In this document: positions 58,301 through 64,000 of the stretch, piece after piece
Numbering within the stretch: position 1 is the stretch's first letter
How the letters are laid out: each line of letters opens with the position of its first letter
DNA from: Ampelocalamus luodianensis
Taxonomy: Eukaryota > Streptophyta > Magnoliopsida > Poales > Poaceae
DNA length: 64,000 bases
Reading direction: 5' to 3'
Assembly: GCA_036346255.1 (NCBI GenBank)
Contig: CM070620.1
Location: 17,968,671 to 18,032,670 of the forward strand
The notes under the pieces: generated by a model
The model's database searches: none
Seen by the model: the letters and a program-made list of their open reading frames with translations, nothing else
What the model was told of the DNA's origin: nothing
Position numbers and translations under genes: made by a program

Positions 58301-59983
58301 CCGCGAGCTTGCCCGCGGCTCGCCGTGCCGTGGTCCACGCCGCGCGACAAGGCCGTAAACGGTACCTAATAGCCGTGCGATCCTAGGGGTACCTTCAATC
58401 GGAGTTGGGACGGCCGTGAAGGCGCGCAACGCCAAGAAGCGGCGGTGGCTTTCGTCCAACGAGGCAAGGATGACCCGACGACACAAAGACTAAACTAATG
58501 CAAGCATAGGCTTCCTAGAGGTTCCATGAAGGTTACCAGAGGGGTGGAGATGGCCGAGAAGCTTGGAGGTGGGTTGCCCACGGCAATGGCGGCGATGGCG
58601 GCAATCTTCACGAGGAGAGGTCAACTGCGCCATGAAACCAACAAAGAAGAGTTGGGGAAGGACAAGGGGATAGTGAAGACGGTAAACGGAATCAATCGCG
58701 AAATGGCTCACCACGAAGACGATCGACGATGAACAGTGGTATCGGCCGACAAAAGGAAGATCCAAATTGAGCGATCCCGCAATGCATCGACTAGATGGGT
58801 TGAGGAGAAAAGAAAGTGGGGTTAAGTGACACTCCATGACGCGCCAATGAGCATAATACCTCTCAAGACAAGGGTTGGCACGAGAGGTCCTCGGTGCGTG
58901 CTCTAGAGCTTCCAATGGCGCCACTGTGGTGCGGGAGCTACAAGAGGAAAACAAGGTCCAAAATGAGCTAAAATGGATAAGGCATGGATCAAGGAGGTGG
59001 GCGAAACCATGCGGAGGGAACTCACTCGTGTAGAGAGCAAGCACCAGCCTCTCTTTCCTCAGACCCGAGAGGAAAGATGAGGAAAAGGAGGCGCTCGGAG
59101 GTGACTTAAGCACGGGAAGGAGACGGAGATGGAGGCGGCGTGAAACGGAGAAGCTCTAGGAGTGGTTGCATGCGGCGGTGGCTAGCGGAGGTGACGGAGC
59201 TCCAACGGCCGAGCAGCGAGTGCGCCGCGTGGCAAAGCTGCTCTGCGCCCTTCTGCCCGAGGTAGGAGATGGTTATGACAAGCGGGCCCGGCTTGGCAGC
59301 GACACAAGCGAGAGAGTGCGGCGTGGAAACTGGTCCATTAGATCGGAAACGGACGGCTGGTATTAGAAAGGGGGTGCTCGCCGTGACGGCGGGTACGAGA
59401 TCTGGGCCATCGAGTTCCGATCGGGCGGTCCAAGTGCGGTGCCGTTAAGTGACGCGGTCGAGTCAAGCCGCCAGGGTCGGACCCGAGTCTGACTCTGGTC
59501 TGAGCCCTAGGAACAGTACCAGTTTGACTGATTCTATTTTATTTGATTCTAGTTTGACTGAGGCTTTATAAATAGAAATAAATTTCTAAAAATTCTGAGA
59601 TTAATCGTGGGTGTTCCTGGGATGATGTAGTTCCCATAAAAATTATAAAACCCTACTCTTCATCATATATTTTGTGATATATAAATTCAAACATGTTGTA
59701 TGTCTATGAATGTTGTTTGAATTTTAGTTAGGTTCAAAATAGTCCCAAAAATTCTGGAAAAATTATATTAATTCATGAAAATTAATGTAGTATTTAAATA
59801 AATTGGTTCCAGATCATGATCACAAACTTTTATCACTGTTTTGAATTGAAGCGTGAATTTTGATGTGTATGTCCACCTCAAATTAGATTTTCCAAGTACA
59901 ATATATTATGAAATGATTTGAATTTGATAATGCATGTCAGTGAAATACATATTAATCCAATTTAATTAGTTGGGGCTGTGACA
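55330..59983 (-). repeat. Chromovirus LTR, right copy (5' LTR of the element)
   Basis: 4,654 bp; pairs with 44895-49553. Starts (on +) tgtggggacccg and ends ggctgtgaca. Confidence 0.93.
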
Positions 59984-61762
59984 TGAGCCACCATCAGTGG
60001 AGCCAACGGCGGAGCTTTCTGAATAGCCTCCTCTTAGGGCGAGTGGTAATATTCATTCTAATCACTCTCATTTAGAATTACCACTTGCACAACGTAGGGA
60101 AACTAGAGCTAATGCAGGAAAGCCTCCAGTCCGGTACGGCTTTGAGCATGACATTGCAAACTTCATCTCATATTCTCATATCTCACCTGCATACAAAGCA
60201 TTCATTGCATCTCTTCAGACAGTGCATGTTCCAAAAGATTGGCGAGCTGCTAAGCAGGATCCTAAGTGGAAGGATGCCATGAAGGAGGAACTTAGTGCAC
60301 TTCAGAAGAACAAAACATGGGATCTTGTTCCACTTCCAACAGGAAAAAAGGCAGTAGGATGCAAATGGGTGTTTACAATTAAGCAAACTCCTGAAGGCAG
60401 GGTAGAAAGATACAAGGCACGGTTGGTTGCAAAAGGCTATAGTCAAACATATGGGATAGACTATGATGAGACCTTTGCACCAGTGGCGAAAATGAGCACG
60501 GTAAGAACGTTGATCTCCTGTGCAACTAACTTTGGATGGCCCCTACATCAGTTGGATATGAAGAATGCTTTTCTACATGGTGATTTACAAGAGGAGGTAT
60601 ACATGGAGGTTCCTCCAGGTTTTGAGAACAGGCAGACTGAGAGGAAGGTGTGTAGACTCAAGAAGTCTTTATACGGTCTGAAGCAATCTCCAAGGGCGTG
60701 GTTTGATAGATTCAGGCGTGCAGTCTGTAGTATGGGCTATTCTCAGTGCAATGGAGATCATACTGTGTTTTATAGGCATAGAGGATCACATATCACTATA
60801 TTGGCAGTCTATGTTGATGATATTGTGATTACAGGAGACGATGCCGAGGAAATCAAGTCTTTGAAGAAAAAATTGGGAGAGGCATTTGAGGTGAAAGATC
60901 TTGGGCCTCTTCGATACTTTCTTGGGATTGAGATTGCCCGTTCTTCGAATGGTATAGTTCTCTCCCAGAGGAAGTATGTCCTTGATCTGCTGGCAGAAAC
61001 ATGTATGCTTGGGTGTCGCCCTATTGCTTCACCTATTGATAGGAATCACAAGCTATGTGCTGAGTCGGGAGATCCAGTTGACAAGGAATCTTATCAAAGG
61101 CTTGTTGGGCGTCTCATTTATTTATGCCATACAAGACCTGATATTTCATATGCAGTGAGTGTGGTTAGTCGATATATGCATGATCCCAGAACAGGACACA
61201 TGGATGTTGTCTATCGAATCATGCGGTATTTGAAGAGTAGCCCTGGGAAAGGCCTTTGGTTCAGGAAGAATCAACATCTGAATGTGGAAGGGTATTGCGA
61301 TGCTGATTGGGCGAGCAGTGTGGATGACAGGAGATCTACCTCTGGATATTGCATCTTTGTGGGAGGTAACCTTGTGTCATGGAGAAGCAAGAAGCAGGAG
61401 GTTGTGGCTCGATCTACTGCAGAAGCAGAGTACAGAGCAATAGCGTTGAGTGTGAGTGAAATGATATGGATGAAGGGGTTATTATCCGAGCTTCGAATAT
61501 GGAGGAATAATCTCTTGGTGTTGCATTGTGATAATAAATCTGCAATCAACATTGCTAACAACCCGCCAAAGATGATCGTACCAAGCACGTTGAGATTGAC
61601 AGGTTTTTCATCAAGGAAAAGCTCGATGGCAGAATATTGAAATTAGAGTATGTCAAGTCTGGTGAACAGTTAGCTGACTGTTTTACTAAAGGGTTAGGTC
61701 CTAGTGAGGGTGCTAAAATATGTAACAAGATGGGCATGATTGATATCTTCGGCCCATCTTGA
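59984..61762 (+). pseudogene. copia reverse transcriptase/RNase H region
   Basis: Continuation of the copia polyprotein after the gypsy insertion. A TAG at 60024-60026 breaks the linker. From 60222 a long open frame gives the RT (KWKDAMKEELSAL, KWVFTIKQTPEG, LVAKGYSQTYGIDYDETFAP, LDMKNAFLHGDL, LAVYVDDIVITGDD) and RNase H (GYCDADWASS, STAEAEYRAIALS, HCDNKSAINIANN). The tail lies in another frame after about 61575 and stops at about 61762, next to the purine tract. The RT itself is open. Confidence 0.9.
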
Positions 61763-61769
61763 GGGGGAG
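61761..61769 (+). promoter_or_regulatory. copia polypurine tract
   Basis: gagggggag immediately precedes the 3' LTR. Confidence 0.9.
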
Positions 61770-61891
61770 TGTTGGAGAGTTCGTATTTGATCTAGATAAT
61801 GAGTTGTATTAGAGTTGGACTCTACTGTGAGGTTATAAATAAAGGGTGTGGGGTCTTACGGGAGACACACAATATTTTTCGACATCCTACA
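61770..61891 (+). repeat. copia 3' LTR (122 bp)
   Basis: Starts TGTTGGAGAG, ends ATCCTACA; matches 41428-41547. Confidence 0.95.
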
Positions 61892-61898
61892 GAACGAA

Positions 61899-62066
61899 AA
61901 TTTTCTGGTGCTCATATGTCTTAGTGTAGTTGCTGAATTGGAGATATATCGTTCAAGTCAAATTGTCAACCTTATTTATTGATACTCTGTAATTATTTAG
62001 TTGGTACAATGAAATTTTTCTGGTGCTCATATGTCTTAGTGTAGCTGCTCATATGTCTTAGTGTAG
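61899..62066. repeat. Short direct repeats in the LysM-kinase intron
   Basis: ctggtgctcatatgtcttag occurs near 61907 and 62021, each followed by tgtag, and a shorter third copy (ctgctcatatgtcttagtgt) follows at 62045. Confidence 0.8.
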
Positions 62067-62500
62067 TTTTCTTTCAACAATTTAATCATGCAGAATCGAT
62101 CTAATCTTGCTAAAGTGTTGTACTTTTGTTGTTTATTTTTCAGATCCAAGTGGAAGTTACCACCCTCTGGAATCAGGGTATGTATTGTTTCACTATCTGG
62201 TGAGTCACAAATATTATTTATATTTGGTCTTGTGCTGATATCTATTCCTTGCAGGCACTTATCTACTCTTTTGTGAGCTACTTGCATCAACTATTAAGGT
62301 TACCAAACATCAAGAAGCATAATTGAAGGGCATTATTCAACTGACAAGAAATAGTGATGTTTAACTCACATTCTACCTCGTGAAACAGGAAATAGCCTTT
62401 CTGGAGGAGCTGTAGCAGGAATTGTGATATCCTGTATTTTTATTTCGAAAAGTGAGAAAGACCGTGTTGCTTCCATCTTCAGAAGAGCCTGTCCAACTTG

Positions 62501-63388
62501 GTAATGATAAGCTCCTTTTCTTAGCTGTGCCACTCCTGTAGATCAAACTGTTTTCTGTCATATTCCACTATTGCTCTTTATTGCACCCGTTACACTTACA
62601 CATACACGCACCTAGGCACGGATGCAGGCACGCACATGAACTTATTACTTTTCTGTTAGTAAATTGGAATATCTGTTAATCAGCTAAAATCACTGCCTGA
62701 AGGTTCTAGTGCACTTGGTCTTCCTTTTGCAGCTGGAGCCCACCTATATACACTATGTTATGTAAGTTTTGATTTTTGACTTTTTGGTTCATTTGTTAAT
62801 TTGTTTATCTCATACTCTTCCTTACATCCTTTGTACCTGAGTAGTGTACAGTGTGCTGCTCTATTTAACATGTTGGATTAGAGTATAACATATCTCCTGT
62901 GAAATTTGGGGAGCTAATTTAACTGTTATGCATCAACACTTCCTTTGTATGCTCTTTTCTTGTATATAGACAACACATTGCTTGGGTCCTGCTATGCTGT
63001 TGTCACATGAAGACAGTTTGGGGCTTTTCTTTTCATTTGATTGTGTAATCAAAAGGAAATTGTAAAGAGCAGAACCAAAGGTGACATCTGACATTCCATA
63101 CTAACTTTGTGGGCAATCAGGCAACAGTTCCTGCACTTGGTAGATTTTTGTTGTTGTTGTCATTGTAGTAGTAGTAAATGGAGACTACTTTATAGCTAGC
63201 TTTCATACCAGCTAGTAGTTCAAAAATATACCGCCAATTACATGGCAAATATCAAAGATTAACCTTGCTACGAGAAGTAACTAGGAATCAATCAATAGAA
63301 TAAGCTATATATCTTGGTAGTACTGCATGGAAAGAAATTGAGTGTACAGAATCTATCGATCTAGTAAGCAAGTTAATTAATCAATAGT
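62501..63388. other. LysM-kinase downstream intron/spacer, no gene
   Basis: AT-rich. No exon with kinase motifs was found. A stretch near 62700-62770 follows a cag acceptor-like site but does not resemble the receptor family. Confidence 0.45.
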
Positions 63389-63684
63389 TTATGTGCACGC
63401 ATGATCCATCTGGTCAAGCTGCCCCAAGTGTGAAGTCATGGATCGCACACTTATCTTTTTTACTTTTGTCAGTATACCAATCAGTGAGTATATCCTCAGC
63501 TGGTATAAACCAACTTCCCCAGTGTTGCTGAATTCTATTGTAGGCATCAGTAGATTCAGCTCTTTTTTTACCATACAGCTTTGATAGGTTTATGTCACAA
63601 CATCTTAGCATATCAGGATAAGAAATATGTCTAGTCCCTTTTAGTTCCATTTTTGCAGATACTGTGTGTATCATGTTGTTACTT
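63389..63684 (-). other. Unidentified minus-strand coding-like segment
   Basis: A minus-strand frame of about 90 codons with balanced composition (HISYPDMLRCCD, then AYNRIQQHWGSWFIPAEDIL). It could be an exon or a transposon fragment. No family recognised and no convincing splice sites. Confidence 0.3.
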
Positions 63685-64000
63685 GTAACATCCAAAACTT
63701 CAGATTCGCAAGATCTTCAAAGTTCAAGAACGCAAACCTCAAAAACTTCCCAAATTGTTCAAGATTCGTTTCACCCCCCAAAAGCACCGAGCTTCCTCCC
63801 CCAAATCTCCCTAACCCTAGCCCTCGCCCTTCCCTAGCCTGGCATCGCCATGCCTCGGTCCTCCGCCCCCACCGGCCGTGTCAGCCTCGGCAGCCGCGCC
63901 CCTCCCCGTCGCCCCTCTCTCTCTCTTCACGGGCCTGCCCCGTGCACCGCCTCGGCCGCGTCGCCCGCATCCGGCCAAGCCCGTTGCCCGCGTCAACGCC
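63685..64000 (+). repeat. Possible start of an LTR, cut by window end
   Basis: tgtaacatccaaaacttcag resembles the start of a grass gypsy LTR. It is followed by a sharply GC-rich tract with ccctaaccctagccctcgcc. The end is outside the window, so it could instead be a gene's 5' region. Confidence 0.4.

Larger units (their letters stand above)
44895..59983 (-). mobile_element. Ty3/gypsy chromovirus (Tekay/Del-like) nested in copia
   Basis: Two 4.66 kb LTRs flank a 5.8 kb interior coded on the minus strand. Target duplication tgagc at 44890-44894 and 59984-59988, identical. On the minus strand the LTRs run TGTCACA...CCCCACA. Order on that strand: gag, protease, RT, RNase H, integrase, chromodomain, which marks a chromovirus. 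Very long LTRs suggest the Tekay/Del group. The coding region is full of small indels. Confidence 0.92.
41428..61891 (+). mobile_element. Ty1/copia retrotransposon with nested chromovirus
   Basis: 120 bp LTRs start TGTTGGAGAG and end ATCCTACA. Target duplication gaacg at 41423-41427 and 61892-61896, identical. Primer site right after the 5' LTR, purine tract right before the 3' LTR. Gene order gag, protease, integrase, RT, RNase H. 20.46 kb in total, of which 15.09 kb is a later gypsy insertion, so the copia element itself is about 5.4 kb. Sits in the intron after the LysM3 exon. Confidence 0.95.
40720..62500 (+). pseudogene. LysM receptor-like kinase (CERK1/LYK type), broken, exons split by a 20 kb retrotransposon nest
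   Basis: CERK1-type receptors bind chitin or related glycans with three extracellular LysM domains and signal through a cytoplasmic kinase. Exon fragment 40720-40957 encodes NVTVNRSCGD and a LysM3 (MLASVAARYGFSM...LLRRYNPGMD, then GIVFIPVK), then a GT donor at 40958. The next exon 62144-62177 continues in phase (DPSGSYHPLES). A third, about 62396-62500, has GGAVAGIVIS, a shortened membrane segment, then a frame change into LLPSSEEPVQLG and a GT at 62501. The signal peptide and LysM1-2 are missing upstream, the membrane helix is too short, and no kinase exon is seen before the window end. The matching splice phases across 21 kb show the two sides belong to one gene. Confidence 0.75.

Noticed and set aside
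58490..59113. 207-codon ORF in the right chromovirus LTR
   Set aside because: The matching stretch of the left LTR does not keep the same frame, so it is not a conserved protein.
63800..63830. ccctaaccctagccct stretch, telomere-like
   Set aside because: Only one or two imperfect units; not a telomeric array.
1..64000. tRNA, rRNA or snRNA genes
   Set aside because: No cloverleaf with A/B boxes or rRNA core was recognised by eye. The tggtatcagagcc sites are retrotransposon primer sites, not tRNA genes.

Overview
The window is nuclear DNA from a flowering plant, almost certainly a grass: Oryza or a close relative is the best guess, but the species cannot be fixed from sequence alone. Reasons: interrupted genes with GT-AG introns, one GC-rich single-exon F-box gene, stress-receptor fragments typical of grass families (wall-associated kinase, LysM receptor kinase), and a dense grass-type transposon load (CACTA, hAT, Stowaway, PIF/Harbinger, L1 and RTE LINEs, Ty1/copia, chromovirus-type Ty3/gypsy).

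Region 1 (about 3393-22515, + strand): 14 consecutive exons encode the C-terminal ~1,491 residues of the largest, B-block-binding subunit of TFIIIC. The N-terminal exons lie upstream of the window. The introns hold a short non-autonomous LTR element (1-1454), an RTE LINE fragment (1614-3243), a possible solo LTR, a Stowaway-like MITE, five members of one hAT-like MITE family, a 1.06 kb hAT-like element, an L1 fragment, a second Stowaway MITE, a 165 bp hAT MITE and a small RTE copy with an 18 bp target duplication. The exons stay open and the splice phases agree, so the gene appears intact.

Region 2 (22516-30520): a complete non-autonomous CACTA element (23180-24842, TSD acc), a PIF/Harbinger transposase remnant, and a complete hAT element (26800-30511) with 15 bp terminal inverted repeats, a perfect 8 bp target duplication and an uninterrupted 811-residue transposase.

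Region 3 (30954-32360): an intact single-exon F-box gene. Region 4 (33070-39850): two wall-associated-kinase pseudogene pieces either side of a long decayed L1 LINE on the minus strand.

Region 5 (40700-62500): a broken LysM receptor kinase of the CERK1/LYK type whose intron carries a three-level nest. A Ty1/copia element (41428-61891, 120 bp LTRs, TSD gaacg) was itself hit by a minus-strand chromovirus (44895-59983, 4.66 kb LTRs, TSD tgagc). The two LTRs of the chromovirus differ mainly by tiny indels at C-N-G sites, which looks more like base-calling or assembly error than evolutionary decay. The window ends in what may be the start of another LTR (63685 on).

Only two host genes look functional: the TFIIIC subunit and the F-box gene. 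The hAT transposase is the only mobile-element gene seen with a full open frame.
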